Part shown: piece by piece, positions 54,341 through 63,187 of the stretch | Numbering within the stretch: position 1 is the first letter of the stretch | Layout of the letters: each line of letters opens with the position of its first letter | Origin: Acetobacteraceae bacterium H6797 | GTDB taxonomy: Bacteria; Pseudomonadota; Alphaproteobacteria; Acetobacterales; Acetobacteraceae | Length of the DNA stretch: 64,000 nucleotides | Assembly (NCBI GenBank): GCA_015223225.1 | Contig: JADFCQ010000003.1 | Coordinates: forward strand, 62,001 to 126,000 | Reading direction: 5' to 3' | Notes under the pieces: generated by a model | Database searches by the model: none | Told to the model about the DNA's origin: nothing | Seen by the model: only the letters and a program-made list of their open reading frames with translations | Program-made: the position numbers and the translations under genes

Positions 54341-55672
54341 GTGAGCCAGATCATCCATCGCATGCTGCGCAAGGATCCGCCCCTGGCCGTGGGCGGGCAG
54401 GGCATCTGGCTGCGGGACGCGCGGGGGCGGGAGATCATCGACGGGTCCGGCGGCGCCGCCGTCGCCTGCCTCGGCCATGGCCATCCGGTGGTGATCGAGG
54501 CCATCAAGGCGCAGGTGGACAAGCTCTGCTACGCCCATACGAGCCTCTTCTCCTGCGAACCGGCCGAGGAACTGGCCGAGGAGCTGGTGGGGCACAAGCC
54601 GGGCGGGCTGAGCCATGCCTATTTCGTCTCCTCCGGCTCCGAGGCCATGGAGGCGGCGCTCAAGCTGGCGCGGCAGTATTTCCTCGAGATCGGCCAGCCG
54701 GAGCGCACTAAGGTGATCGCGCGCCGGCAGAGCTATCACGGCAATACGCTCGGCGCCCTGGCGCTGGGCGGCAATGCGGCGCGGCGTGAGCCCTATGCGC
54801 CGCTGCTGGCCGATGCCTTCAGCCATGTCTCACCCTGCTACCCCTATCGCGACCAGCGCGATGGGGAGAGCGATGCCGATTACGTCGAGCGCCTCGCCGA
54901 GGAGCTGGAAGACGAATTCATGCGCCTGGGCCGCGACAAGGTCATGGCCTTCTGCGCCGAGACGGTGGTGGGGGCGACGCTCGGCTGCGCCACCGCCCTG
55001 CCGGGCTATTTCAAGGCCATGCGAGAGGTCTGCGACCGCTACGGCGCGCTGCTGATCCTCGATGAGGTGATGAGCGGCATGGGCCGCACCGGCACGCTCC
55101 ATGCCTGGGAACAGGAGGGCGTCTCGCCCGATATCCAGGCCATCGCCAAGGGGCTCGGCGGCGGCTACCAGCCCATCGGCGGCATCCTGGCCGGGGAGAA
55201 GGTGGTGAAGGCGCTGCGCGACGGCTCCGGCACCTTCAAGCACGGCCATACCTATCAGGCGCATCCCGTGGCCTGCGCGGCGGCGCTGGCCGTGCAGCAG
55301 GTGATCGAGCGCGACGGGCTGCTCGCCAATGTCCGCGCGCGGGGCGAGCAGATGGAGGCGCTGCTGCATGAGCGCTTCGGCAATCACCGCCATGTCGGCG
55401 ACATTCGCGGACGCGGCCTCTTCTGGGCGATCGAGCTGGTGCAGGACCGCGCGGGCAAGACCGTCTTCGACCCTGCCCTGGCCGTGAACGAGCGGGTCAA
55501 ATACGCCGCCCTCGAACGCGGCCTCGCCTGCTACCCGATGGGCGGCACCATCGACGGCAAGCGGGGCGACCACGTGATCCTCTCGCCGCCCTATATCAGC
55601 AGCGAGGACGAAGCGGTGATGATGGTCGACCGCCTCGCGGGCGCGGTGGAGGATGTGCTGGCGCGTCTCTGA
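54341..55672 (+). CDS. Class III pyridoxal-phosphate aminotransferase
   Basis: GTG 54341 follows AAGAGG with six-base spacing and gives 443 residues; the open frame upstream is a shadow of the LysR gene. Features include GSGGAAVACLGHGHPVVIEA near 26, FVSSGSEAMEAALKLARQYF near 92 and the PLP aspartate in LLILDEVMSGMGRTG near 235. The Schiff-base lysine is in IQAIAKGLGGGYQPIGG near 270. Relatives use omega-amino acids, taurine or beta-amino acids as donors. The exact donor is unclear. Confidence 0.9.
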   Translation: MSQIIHRMLRKDPPLAVGGQGIWLRDARGREIIDGSGGAAVACLGHGHPVVIEAIKAQVDKLCYAHTSLFSCEPAEELAEELVGHKPGGLSHAYFVSSGSEAMEAALKLARQYFLEIGQPERTKVIARRQSYHGNTLGALALGGNAARREPYAPLLADAFSHVSPCYPYRDQRDGESDADYVERLAEELEDEFMRLGRDKVMAFCAETVVGATLGCATALPGYFKAMREVCDRYGALLILDEVMSGMGRTGTLHAWEQEGVSPDIQAIAKGLGGGYQPIGGILAGEKVVKALRDGSGTFKHGHTYQAHPVACAAALAVQQVIERDGLLANVRARGEQMEALLHERFGNHRHVGDIRGRGLFWAIELVQDRAGKTVFDPALAVNERVKYAALERGLACYPMGGTIDGKRGDHVILSPPYISSEDEAVMMVDRLAGAVEDVLARL

Positions 55673-55673
55673 C

Positions 55674-55690
55674 GTTGCAGCGGCTGCAAC
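55674..55690. promoter_or_regulatory. 17-bp perfect palindrome, candidate operator
   Basis: GTTGCAGC G GCTGCAAC begins two bases after the aminotransferase stop and about 190 bases before the Bug gene. No T-run follows, so an operator is more likely than a terminator, but a hairpin is possible. The intervening bases to 55875 contain no gene. Confidence 0.45.
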
Positions 55691-55875
55691 GAGACACCGT
55701 TCCGGATAAAAATATCGCTGACAGCATCGGGAATCTTTCGGAGAGCGGCTGGTCAGGCCGCTTTCTTTGTGACGTCATGCTCGAAGATCCGGCCCCTTCG
55801 CCCCGAGGCGAAGGCAACGAAAAACGGGTCCGATGTCGCCGGCCTTCGAAAACGACCGTTTGCAAGGCAGCCCAC

Positions 55876-56865
55876 ATGAACGTCCCGCGGAGCTTGCTGA
55901 CCCGCCGCCATTGTCTCGCTTTCGCCACCGCTTTGGCCATGCCGCGCCTGGTCCGCGCCCGGGCGGCCTTCCCGACCCATCCCGTGCGCATGATCGTCCC
56001 GGCCGCCGCCGGAGCCGGGCAGGACATCCTGGGCCGCGTCGTCGCCCAGGGCCTGAGCGAGATCTGGGGGCAGGGCGTGGTCGTGGAGAACCGCGTCGGC
56101 GCGGGCGGCACCATCGGCTCCGACGCCATCGCGAAAGCACCGGCCGACGGCTATGTCCTCGGCGTCATCAACTCCTCCTCCATGGCGATCTCGCCGGCGC
56201 TGATGCCGAGCGTGCCCTACGACCCGGCCACCTCCTTCACCCCGCTCGGCCTCGGCTGCTCCAATGACTGCGCCCTGGTGGTGCGGGCGGATTCGCCCTT
56301 CAAGAACGTCGCCGACGTCACCAAGGCGGCGAAGGACCGGCCGGGGCACCTGACCTGGGCCTCCGCCGGCAGCGGGAGTTCCACCCATATGGCGGGCGAG
56401 CTCTATACGATGAGCGCCGGGGTCGAACTGGTGCATGTGCCCTATCGCGGCTCGCCGCCCGCCGTCACGGCGCTGCTGGCCGGGGAGGTGGATCTCAGCT
56501 TCCTCACCATCAATTCGGTCCTGCCCGGGATAAGCGGCGGCCAGCTTCGCGCCCTCGCCTCCACGGGCCGCACGGCGGACCCGCTGCTGCCCGGCGTGCC
56601 GAGCTTCGCCGAGGCGGGCTACCCCGCCTATGAGGCGAGCGGTTGGCTCGGCTTCGCGGGGCCTGCGGGCATGGCGCCCGCGCTGGTCGCGAAAATCAGC
56701 GGCGATATCCGCAAGGTCACCACCAGCGAGAGTTTCAAGCAGGCCATCCTGCGCTCGGGCATGCTGCCGATGAATTCGAGCGCCGAGGAATTCCGCGACT
56801 TCATGAAGACCGAGATCCCGAAATGGCGGGAGATCGTCCAGAAATCCGGCGCGAAGCTCGATTGA
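55876..56865 (+). CDS. Bug-family solute-binding protein
   Basis: ATG 55876 follows AAGG and gives 329 residues with a twin-arginine-like signal (SLLTRRHCLAFATALAMPRLVRA). The mature protein starts FPTHPVRMIVPAAAGAGQDILGR and has VVENRVGAGGTIGSDAIAKAPADGY and LVHVPYRGSPPAVTALLAGEVDLSF, all typical of Bug receptors. It is periplasmic and binds a small carboxylate or amide. It lies 22 bases before a gamma-glutamyltransferase-like gene, with which it is probably co-transcribed. Confidence 0.92.
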   Translation: MNVPRSLLTRRHCLAFATALAMPRLVRARAAFPTHPVRMIVPAAAGAGQDILGRVVAQGLSEIWGQGVVVENRVGAGGTIGSDAIAKAPADGYVLGVINSSSMAISPALMPSVPYDPATSFTPLGLGCSNDCALVVRADSPFKNVADVTKAAKDRPGHLTWASAGSGSSTHMAGELYTMSAGVELVHVPYRGSPPAVTALLAGEVDLSFLTINSVLPGISGGQLRALASTGRTADPLLPGVPSFAEAGYPAYEASGWLGFAGPAGMAPALVAKISGDIRKVTTSESFKQAILRSGMLPMNSSAEEFRDFMKTEIPKWREIVQKSGAKLD

Positions 56866-56887
56866 GCGCCGCAGGGGAAACGCGCAG

Positions 56888-58591
56888 ATGAACCCGACAC
56901 GTCCCACCATCGCCGGCACGCGGCATGCGATTTCCGCCGGCCATTACCTCGCCTCCGCGGCGGGTTTCGCCATTCTCGAGGCGGGCGGCAATGCGGTGGA
57001 TGCCGCCTGCGCCGCCGGTTTCGCGCTCGGTGTGCTGCAGCCCGACATCGTCAGCATCGCAGGCGTGGCGCCCATCGTGATCCGCCTCGCCGATGGCAGC
57101 ATCGAGACCATCGCCGGGCTCGGGCCATGGCCGAAAAGCATCCCGCGTGATCTCTTCAGGGAGAAATACGAGGGCAAGATGCCGCCGGGCGTGTTGCGCA
57201 CCGTGGTGCCCGCCGCCCCCGATGCCTGGATCAGCGCGCTCGCCCGCCATGGCACCATGAGCTTCGCCGATATCGCGACGCCCGCCATGCGCTTCGCGGG
57301 CGAGGGCTTCGCGACCTATCAGCTGCTCGCCGCCAATATCGCGAAGAACCTCAAGGGCTATCAGCGCTGGCCGCAGAATGCCGCCGTCTTCCTGCCCGGC
57401 GGCGCGCCGCCCAAGGTGGGCGAGAAATTCGTGCAGGCCGATCTGGCGAAGAGCATCGCCCATATGATCGATCAGGAGAAAGCCGCCGCCCATAAGGGCC
57501 GCGAGGCGGGGCTCCAGGCGGCGCGGGATGCCTTCTACAAGGGCGACCTGGCGCGCGAGATCACGGCCTTCCAGGCGCGCGAGGGCGGCTATCTGACCAT
57601 GGAGGACATGGCGGCCTATCGCTCGTCCATCCTGGCGCCGACGGCGACGGTATGGCGCGGCCACACGCTCTATACCTGCGGCGCCTGGTGCCAGGGGCCG
57701 GTGCTGGCCGAGGCGCTGCTGCTGGTGGAGAAGGCAGGGCTCGACGGGCTCGCGCATAACTCGCCCGCGTATCTGCACCTGCTCGCCGAATGCCTGAAGG
57801 CGGCCTTCGCGGATCGCGAATACCATGTCGGCGACCCGGATTTCGTGAAAGTGCCGTTGGAGGAAATGCTCTCCCCCGCGCATATCGCGCGGCGCGTGGC
57901 GGGCATCGACCGCGAGCGCGCGCATCCCGGCATGCCGGAGCGCCTCATCGGCCTGGGCGAGAATGCGAACCCCGAGGCCTCGAAGGAATTCGAGCCGCCG
58001 ATCGAGGCTGGAACCTCCTATGTCGCCGTGGTCGATCGCTGGGGCAATGCCGTCTCCGCCACGCCCTCCGACGGGTCCTGGACCGGGCCGCTCGTGCCGG
58101 GCACGGGGCTCATGGTCTCGGGCCGCGGTTCGCAGAACCGGGTCGATCCCGCGCATCCCGCTGGTTACGCGCCCGGCAAGCGCCCGCGCCTGACGCCGAG
58201 CCCCGCGCTGATCGAACTGGCCGATGGCGGCGTCATGCCCTTCGGCACGCCGGGCAATGACGTGCAGCCCCAGGCCATGCTCCAGGTGCTGCTGAACCTG
58301 CTGCATTTCGGCATGGAACCGCAGGCGGCCATCGAGGCGCCGCGTGTCGCCACCTATGCCTTTCCCTCCTCCTCCTCGCCGCATGACTATTTCCCGGGGC
58401 GCCTCTCGCTGGAGGGGCGCATCCCGGCCGAGACCAAGGCGGCCCTGGCGGCCAAGGGCCATGTCATCGCGGATTGGCCGGACTGGACTTCCGTGGCGGG
58501 CTGCGTGGAACTGGTGAGGACCGAGCCGAAAACCGGGCTGATCAGCGCGGCGGCGGACCCGCGCAGGCCGGCTTATGCGATAGCGATCTAG
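56888..58591 (+). CDS. Gamma-glutamyltranspeptidase-family Ntn-hydrolase
   Basis: The 567-residue protein begins HAISAGHYLASAAGFAILEAGGNAVDAACAAGFALGV, the family signature. Family enzymes self-cleave before a catalytic Thr; here T376 in AGTSYVAVVDRWGNAVSATPS fits. FGTPGNDVQPQAMLQVLLNLL replaces the usual GSPGG region, as in cytoplasmic YwrD-like relatives. No signal peptide is visible. It may cleave gamma-glutamyl compounds or act as an acylase or amidase. The adjacent Bug receptor suggests an imported amide substrate. Confidence 0.88.
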   Translation: MNPTRPTIAGTRHAISAGHYLASAAGFAILEAGGNAVDAACAAGFALGVLQPDIVSIAGVAPIVIRLADGSIETIAGLGPWPKSIPRDLFREKYEGKMPPGVLRTVVPAAPDAWISALARHGTMSFADIATPAMRFAGEGFATYQLLAANIAKNLKGYQRWPQNAAVFLPGGAPPKVGEKFVQADLAKSIAHMIDQEKAAAHKGREAGLQAARDAFYKGDLAREITAFQAREGGYLTMEDMAAYRSSILAPTATVWRGHTLYTCGAWCQGPVLAEALLLVEKAGLDGLAHNSPAYLHLLAECLKAAFADREYHVGDPDFVKVPLEEMLSPAHIARRVAGIDRERAHPGMPERLIGLGENANPEASKEFEPPIEAGTSYVAVVDRWGNAVSATPSDGSWTGPLVPGTGLMVSGRGSQNRVDPAHPAGYAPGKRPRLTPSPALIELADGGVMPFGTPGNDVQPQAMLQVLLNLLHFGMEPQAAIEAPRVATYAFPSSSSPHDYFPGRLSLEGRIPAETKAALAAKGHVIADWPDWTSVAGCVELVRTEPKTGLISAAADPRRPAYAIAI

Positions 58592-58598
58592 AAAAAGT

Positions 58599-58632
58599 CC
58601 GGGGAAGGAATTCCCCGGGCCCCATCTTTTTT
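58599..58632. terminator. Bidirectional Rho-independent terminator
   Basis: CCGGGGAA at 58599-58606 pairs with TTCCCCGG at 58611-58618. A-run GAAAAA on the left and CTTTTTTC on the right (58626-58633) serve both directions between convergent genes. Confidence 0.75.
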
Positions 58633-58636
58633 CTGG

Positions 58637-59344
58637 CTACTTGAGGCTGCGTACGGCGGCTTCGGTGGTGCTTGCAACCGCCAGCCAGCCCGACTTGTCA
58701 TTCGGCGTCTCGGAAAAATCCAAGGGCGCGCCGATCACCAGCCGCAGGCGGCCGGGCTTGGGGAATTTGGCGGTCGCGGGCCAGGCCTCATAGGCGCCCT
58801 CGAGATAGCAAGGCACCACCGGCACCGGCGAGCCCGCCACCATCGCGCCGATACCGGGCAGGAACCGTCCCATCTCCCCGCTGCGCGTCCGCGTGCCCTC
58901 GGGGAAGAGGATGAAGACCAAGCCATCCTCCGCCAGCCGCGTGCGGAAGGTGTTGAGATCGCCCGCGCTCGTCTTCTTCCGCCAGACCGGCAGCGCGTTG
59001 ATCGCCAGCGCCGCGAAGGCCGAGCTGCGCGTCGAGGTGAAGAACGTATCGCCCGCCGCCAGCGAAAAGGCGCAGCGCGCGGCCCGGCCTTTCAGCACCG
59101 CCCCCAGCGTCAGCGCATCGAGATGGCTGGCATGGTTGGCGACCATCACGAAGGGCGGTTCGGCCGGCAGGTTTTCCGCGCCCACCACTTCGAGCTTGTG
59201 GAACCAGCGAAGATAGCGCCGCACCAGCCCGCGCCAGGCCCGCTGCACCAGGGCGCCCCGGAAGCCGACCTCGCGCTGATGGCTGCGCAGCCGCGCGAGC
59301 GGCGAAAGCTCCACATCGCGCCCCGGCCGAAGCTCCCATTTCAT
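58637..59344 (-). CDS. 1-acyl-glycerol-3-phosphate acyltransferase (PlsC-like)
   Basis: The 235-residue protein has the PlsC motifs NHASHLDALTLG (HX4D) near residue 95, and LFPEGTRTRSGEMGRF near 150. VPVVPCYLEGAY completes the acceptor site. It acylates lysophosphatidic acid or a related lysolipid at the membrane. It is the third gene after the CDP-alcohol transferase and CdsA-like genes, four bases from the latter, so its lipid substrate probably belongs to that pathway. Confidence 0.9.
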   Translation of the reverse strand: MKWELRPGRDVELSPLARLRSHQREVGFRGALVQRAWRGLVRRYLRWFHKLEVVGAENLPAEPPFVMVANHASHLDALTLGAVLKGRAARCAFSLAAGDTFFTSTRSSAFAALAINALPVWRKKTSAGDLNTFRTRLAEDGLVFILFPEGTRTRSGEMGRFLPGIGAMVAGSPVPVVPCYLEGAYEAWPATAKFPKPGRLRLVIGAPLDFSETPNDKSGWLAVASTTEAAVRSLK

Positions 59345-59348
59345 CGGC

Positions 59349-60320
59349 TCAGCCCCCGGTGATCACGCGCGTCGGCTGCGTCAGCCCGAAGCCGACGAAA
59401 TAGCCGACGAGGTGGAAGATGGCCGGTGCCACCAGCAGCATCGAGTTGAACCGGTCCATGATGCCGCCATGGCCGGGCAGGGCCGCGCCCATGTCCTTGA
59501 TGCCGAGATCGCGCTTGATGGAGGAGAGCATCAGGTCTCCGCACTGGCCCGCGATGCTGACGATCATGCCCATCACGATCAGCCAGACCGGGTTCGCCAT
59601 CGACGCGCCTACGAAGATCTTGGAGCCGATGAAGGCGACCAGCGCCGTGGTGGTGACGAGCGCGCCGACTGCGCCCGAGATGGTCTTGTTCGGGCTCGTA
59701 TGCGGCAACAGCTTCGGCCCGCCGATGAGCTTACCGAAGGTGAAGGCCGCCACGTCATTCAGCGCGACGGCCGAGAGCAGCATCAGCACCAGCGGCCGGT
59801 AGCCCGGCTCATTGGCCATATAGCCGAGATGCGAGAGGCCCACGCCCAGCAGCATGAAGGCGAAGATCGCGAGCCCGTTGCGCTGGATATAGCCGCCCGG
59901 CCGGTCCGACGGGATGGTCGCGACGAGGATCACCACAACCGTCAGCGGCCAGAGCGCGACATAGAAGCCGTACCAATGGTCGAGCGCCGCGAAATTCACG
60001 GCGAGGATGCCGAGCGCGACGGTGGCGCTCGTCAGATACTCCCGGAACAGGCCCGTGGCGCGGGCGAATTCGCTGAGGCAGAGCAAGGAGAGGATGGTGA
60101 CGGCGCCGATGGTCCAGACCCGGCCCGCGAGCACGGGGCCGAACATCAGCGGCAGCAGCACCAGCCAGGAGCCGTAGCGCAGCCAGAGTTCCCGGCGGAA
60201 TTCCGGCGTGCCGCGCCCCAGCACGGTCATGCCGCCGATGACGAGGCCCGCGACGAGCAGCACGCCCGCCGCCGCCGCGACGATGCCGACGGTGACGGGG
60301 CTGGCGAAGGCGGTTTCCAT
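59349..60320 (-). CDS. CdsA-family phosphatidate cytidylyltransferase (YnbB-like)
   Basis: The 323-residue protein has about eight membrane helices. The CdsA signature is SSIKRDLGIKDMGAALPGHGGIMDR near residue 275, and NDVAAFTFGKLIGGPKLLPHTSPNKT precedes it. It activates phosphatidate to CDP-diacylglycerol with CTP. It overlaps the CDP-alcohol transferase gene by one base. In E. coli, ynbB is a CdsA paralogue beside ynbA; this pair looks like the same arrangement, implying a dedicated rather than housekeeping enzyme. Confidence 0.9.
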   Translation of the reverse strand: METAFASPVTVGIVAAAAGVLLVAGLVIGGMTVLGRGTPEFRRELWLRYGSWLVLLPLMFGPVLAGRVWTIGAVTILSLLCLSEFARATGLFREYLTSATVALGILAVNFAALDHWYGFYVALWPLTVVVILVATIPSDRPGGYIQRNGLAIFAFMLLGVGLSHLGYMANEPGYRPLVLMLLSAVALNDVAAFTFGKLIGGPKLLPHTSPNKTISGAVGALVTTTALVAFIGSKIFVGASMANPVWLIVMGMIVSIAGQCGDLMLSSIKRDLGIKDMGAALPGHGGIMDRFNSMLLVAPAIFHLVGYFVGFGLTQPTRVITGG

Positions 60321-60979
60321 CAGCGGCGCCCTCCCTGCTGCAGGGCGGCCGCGACGCGCATCAGGCGGCGCAGCGCGGTGAAGGCCGAGAGCAGCGTGAT
60401 GACCACCAGCACCACCAGCGCCAGGTTCCAGGCGCCCCAGAAGGACCAGGAAGGCGGCGTGAAGCCCGACCAGACCCCGAGCGCGATGGAGAGCGCCATG
60501 CGCTGCTGCTTCGCCATGGGGCCGGAGAAATCGCTATACGCCCCAGCGCCCTTGCCGACGGCCCGGATATAGGCCGTCGCCACGGCGGCCAGCGAAGCGG
60601 CCATGCCCCAGGCGGGAGAGCCGGCAGCGATGCCGAGGCCGATCAGCACGGCCGTATCCGACACGCGGTCGGGCACCTCGTTATAAAGCTCGCCCACCGG
60701 GGAGGTGATGCCGCGCCCCACGGCCACCATGCCGTCGAACATATTGGCCAGCAGGCGCAGCAGCACGAAGAGCGCGCCGAGCAGCCAGAGCAGATTGGAG
60801 AGGGGGGGCGCCGTCCAGGCCGTGGCGGCGAAGGCCAGGCCCGCGAGCAGCCCCGCCACCATGCCCGCGATGGAAATGCCGTTGGGCGAGGCCTCGCGCC
60901 GGATCAGCCAATCGGCGATGGCGGCGCTGGCCTTGAGATTGCGCGCGGCGATGGGGCGCCGGTCACCTGTCTGGGTCAT
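60320..60979 (-). CDS. Variant CDP-alcohol phosphatidyltransferase (YnbA-like)
   Basis: The 219-residue protein has five to six hydrophobic helices and a CDP-alcohol transferase motif at residues 79-108, NMFDGMVAVGRG...VGELYNEVPDRVSD. D82, G83, G96, D104 and D108 remain, but the usual first Asp is N79, AR is replaced, and N100 stands at the third acidic position. Such variants form a subfamily with E. coli YnbA. It would join CDP-diacylglycerol to an unknown alcohol. It is the first gene of the three-gene lipid cluster. Confidence 0.85.
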   Translation of the reverse strand: MTQTGDRRPIAARNLKASAAIADWLIRREASPNGISIAGMVAGLLAGLAFAATAWTAPPLSNLLWLLGALFVLLRLLANMFDGMVAVGRGITSPVGELYNEVPDRVSDTAVLIGLGIAAGSPAWGMAASLAAVATAYIRAVGKGAGAYSDFSGPMAKQQRMALSIALGVWSGFTPPSWSFWGAWNLALVVLVVITLLSAFTALRRLMRVAAALQQGGRR

Positions 60980-61017
60980 TCCCCAGTGTTACAGGGCGTT
61001 ATTTCGCGCGCAAACCA

Positions 61018-61045
61018 TGAGCACGCCCGAAATCAGGCGCGCTCA
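61018..61045 (-). terminator. Hairpin after pdxA
   Basis: TGAGCACGCCC and GGCGCGCTCA form a 10-bp stem (one G-U pair when read leftward) 14 bases after the pdxA stop. No clear T-run is seen. Confidence 0.45.
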
Positions 61046-61058
61046 CGGTGAGTTTGGG

Positions 61059-62090
61059 TCAGTGCTTCGTACCGCCGCCCGAAAGCTGCATGGCATAGTC
61101 GATCGCCTCGATGAGGCTGGTTTCGCTCGCGATGCCCTTGCCGGCGATGTCGAAGGCCGTGCCGTGATCGACCGAGGTGCGGATCACTGGCAGGCCGAGG
61201 GTGATGTTCACGCCCGAGAGCGCGTCCCACTTGCCGGTCTCGGGGTTCACGTGGAAGCCGAGCAGCTTGACCGGGATATGGCCCTGGTCGTGATACATGG
61301 CGACCACGGCGTCATACTGCCCGGCACGGAGCTTCACGAAGACGGTATCGCCGGGGACGGGGCCGAAGAGGTTGTAGCCCTCCTTGTTCATCGCCTCGAT
61401 GGTCGGCGCGGTGATCTCGATATCCTGCCGGCCGAAGAGGCCGCCTTCGCCCGCATGCGGGTTCAGGGCCGCCAGGGCGATGCGGGGCTTCTCGATGCCC
61501 ATATTCAGCAGCGCCTGCTGGGTGAGGCCCACGACGTAGCGGATGCGCTCCGGCGTCAGCTTCTTGGGCACGTCCTGCAGGGCGATATGGGTGGTGATGT
61601 GGCTCACGCGCATATTGCCGTGGGCGAGCATCATGACGGAGCCCTTCGCACCCGTCAGCTCGGCCAGCATGTCGGTATGGCCCGAATAGTGATAGCCCGC
61701 GAGGTTCAGGGCTTCCTTGTTCAGCGGCGCGGTGACGATGCCCTGGATGCGGTTGCTCATCGCGAGCTTCACGGCCTGCTCGATCGCCAGATAGGAGAAG
61801 CGGCCGGCCTCGGGGGCGATGACGCCCAGCTCGACCGGGGCCTTCTCCTCGCCGGCGGGGAGGATGCCGAGCGTGGGGAACTCGCCCTCGGCCGTGGTGG
61901 GCGCGAATTCCACCGGCAGGCCCATCTGGGCCTGGGCGCGCTTCAGGGCCGAGGCATGGCCGATGACCAGCAGCTTGAACTCACCGGCGGCGAGGCGCGG
62001 GGCAAGCTGATGGGCGGCCTTGACGATGATCTCCGGGCCGATGCCGGCGGGGTCACCCATGGTGATGGCGAGGACGGGCTTCTGGCTCAT
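61059..62090 (-). CDS. PdxA-family dehydrogenase, probably PdxA2 (4-phospho-threonate type)
   Basis: ATG 62090 gives 343 residues; the open frame upstream is a shadow of the kinase gene. Motifs are ITMGDPAGIGPEIIVKA at the N-terminus, YHYSGHTDMLAE, NPHAGEGGLFGRQD and MYHDQGHIPVKLLGF with the metal-binding histidines. PdxA oxidises 4-phosphohydroxythreonine in vitamin B6 synthesis, but paralogues (PdxA2) encoded with DUF1537 kinases oxidise 4-phospho-threonate or -erythronate to dihydroxyacetone phosphate. The four-base overlap with the kinase gene here favours the catabolic PdxA2 role. Confidence 0.9.
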   Translation of the reverse strand: MSQKPVLAITMGDPAGIGPEIIVKAAHQLAPRLAAGEFKLLVIGHASALKRAQAQMGLPVEFAPTTAEGEFPTLGILPAGEEKAPVELGVIAPEAGRFSYLAIEQAVKLAMSNRIQGIVTAPLNKEALNLAGYHYSGHTDMLAELTGAKGSVMMLAHGNMRVSHITTHIALQDVPKKLTPERIRYVVGLTQQALLNMGIEKPRIALAALNPHAGEGGLFGRQDIEITAPTIEAMNKEGYNLFGPVPGDTVFVKLRAGQYDAVVAMYHDQGHIPVKLLGFHVNPETGKWDALSGVNITLGLPVIRTSVDHGTAFDIAGKGIASETSLIEAIDYAMQLSGGGTKH

Positions 62091-63187
62091 GGCATGGCCT
62101 CCGACGAGGTTGGCGCGGCGAGGTCGCGCAGCAGGGTAATGGCACCGAAGGCACCGGATTTCGAGACGACCCGGACACCGTCCCACCGCCCGCCGACGAG
62201 GCGCGAGGTGGGAACGCCGGGGAGAAGCTGGCCATCGACGGCGAGCGACGCGGCGCCGAGATAGTCCGCGAGGCCGCGCAGCGTCTCGCCGCCCGCCACG
62301 ACCAGCGTGCCGGGGCGGGGCAGGCCCTCGATGGCGGCGGCGAGGCAGGCCTCGATCCGGGCGGCGGCCTCGGCGCGGGGCAGGCCGGGCGGCAGGTCGG
62401 CCACCACCATCGCGGCACCATGGCGCTCCAGATGGGCCGTGATGCGCGCGGGCTTGTCGGCCGCATGTTCGGGCAGGCGCAGCAGGGCGGGGCCCGCGGC
62501 GGCGAGCTGGGCCGTCGTCACCGGATGATCGGTGCCGAAAAGGCCGAGGACGGGGCCCGGCAGGTCCGGCTTCGGCGGCGGGCTGCCGGCCAGCGCGCCC
62601 GCGAGCCCGGCGGTGCCGCACCAGAGCACCGCGCCGGGCAAGGAGCGGCCGGCCTCGACGATGGCGGCGAGATCGGCCTCGGTCTCCGCATCCCAGAGCG
62701 AGACGCCATCGGGCGCCTTGTCGCCGGGCTTGGCCAGCGTGACGGGGATGCCCAGCGCGCCGAGGCGGGCGGCGAGATCCACGCCCGTGTCATGCCATTC
62801 GCCATCGCGCAGGAAGAACTGGCGGCCGCCGCGCGTGGCGCGCCCCTGGGCGGGGAAGGCGGGGGCGATGATGGCGTGGGGCAGACTCCCGGCTTTGAAG
62901 GTGGCCGCGATTTCCACCGCCTCATGCCCGCGCAGCAGGCTGTCGAGCTTGCGGAAGGCGAGGCCGGACAGGGCGGGCGCCATGGCGGCGGCGCGCTCGG
63001 CGGCCGTCTCGGCGCTGCCCTCGCGGGTCGAGGCATCCAGCGTGGCACGGAGCGGGAGGGTTTTGGGGTCGGCGGCGAGGGCGGCCTCGCCCCAGAGGCA
63101 ATGAATGGCGCCCCCGAGCCCGACGAACTGCGCGGCGGCGTCCAGCGCCCCGGTGAGGTCATCGGCGATCAATCTCAGCGCGGTCAT
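62087..63187 (-). CDS. Four-carbon acid sugar kinase (DUF1537 family)
   Basis: The 366-residue kinase has the N-terminal substrate domain (LRLIADDLTGALDAAAQFV, then FRKLDSLLRGHEAVEIAA, IIAPAFPAQGRATRGGRQF). The C-terminal nucleotide-binding domain shows LVVAGGETLRGLADYLGA and VVSKSGAFGAITLL. Known members phosphorylate D- or L-threonate, erythronate or similar acids at C4. It is about 50 residues shorter than most, mainly in the middle. It overlaps the PdxA2-type gene by ATGA and is divergent from a GntR regulator. Confidence 0.88.
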   Translation of the reverse strand: MTALRLIADDLTGALDAAAQFVGLGGAIHCLWGEAALAADPKTLPLRATLDASTREGSAETAAERAAAMAPALSGLAFRKLDSLLRGHEAVEIAATFKAGSLPHAIIAPAFPAQGRATRGGRQFFLRDGEWHDTGVDLAARLGALGIPVTLAKPGDKAPDGVSLWDAETEADLAAIVEAGRSLPGAVLWCGTAGLAGALAGSPPPKPDLPGPVLGLFGTDHPVTTAQLAAAGPALLRLPEHAADKPARITAHLERHGAAMVVADLPPGLPRAEAAARIEACLAAAIEGLPRPGTLVVAGGETLRGLADYLGAASLAVDGQLLPGVPTSRLVGGRWDGVRVVSKSGAFGAITLLRDLAAPTSSEAMP

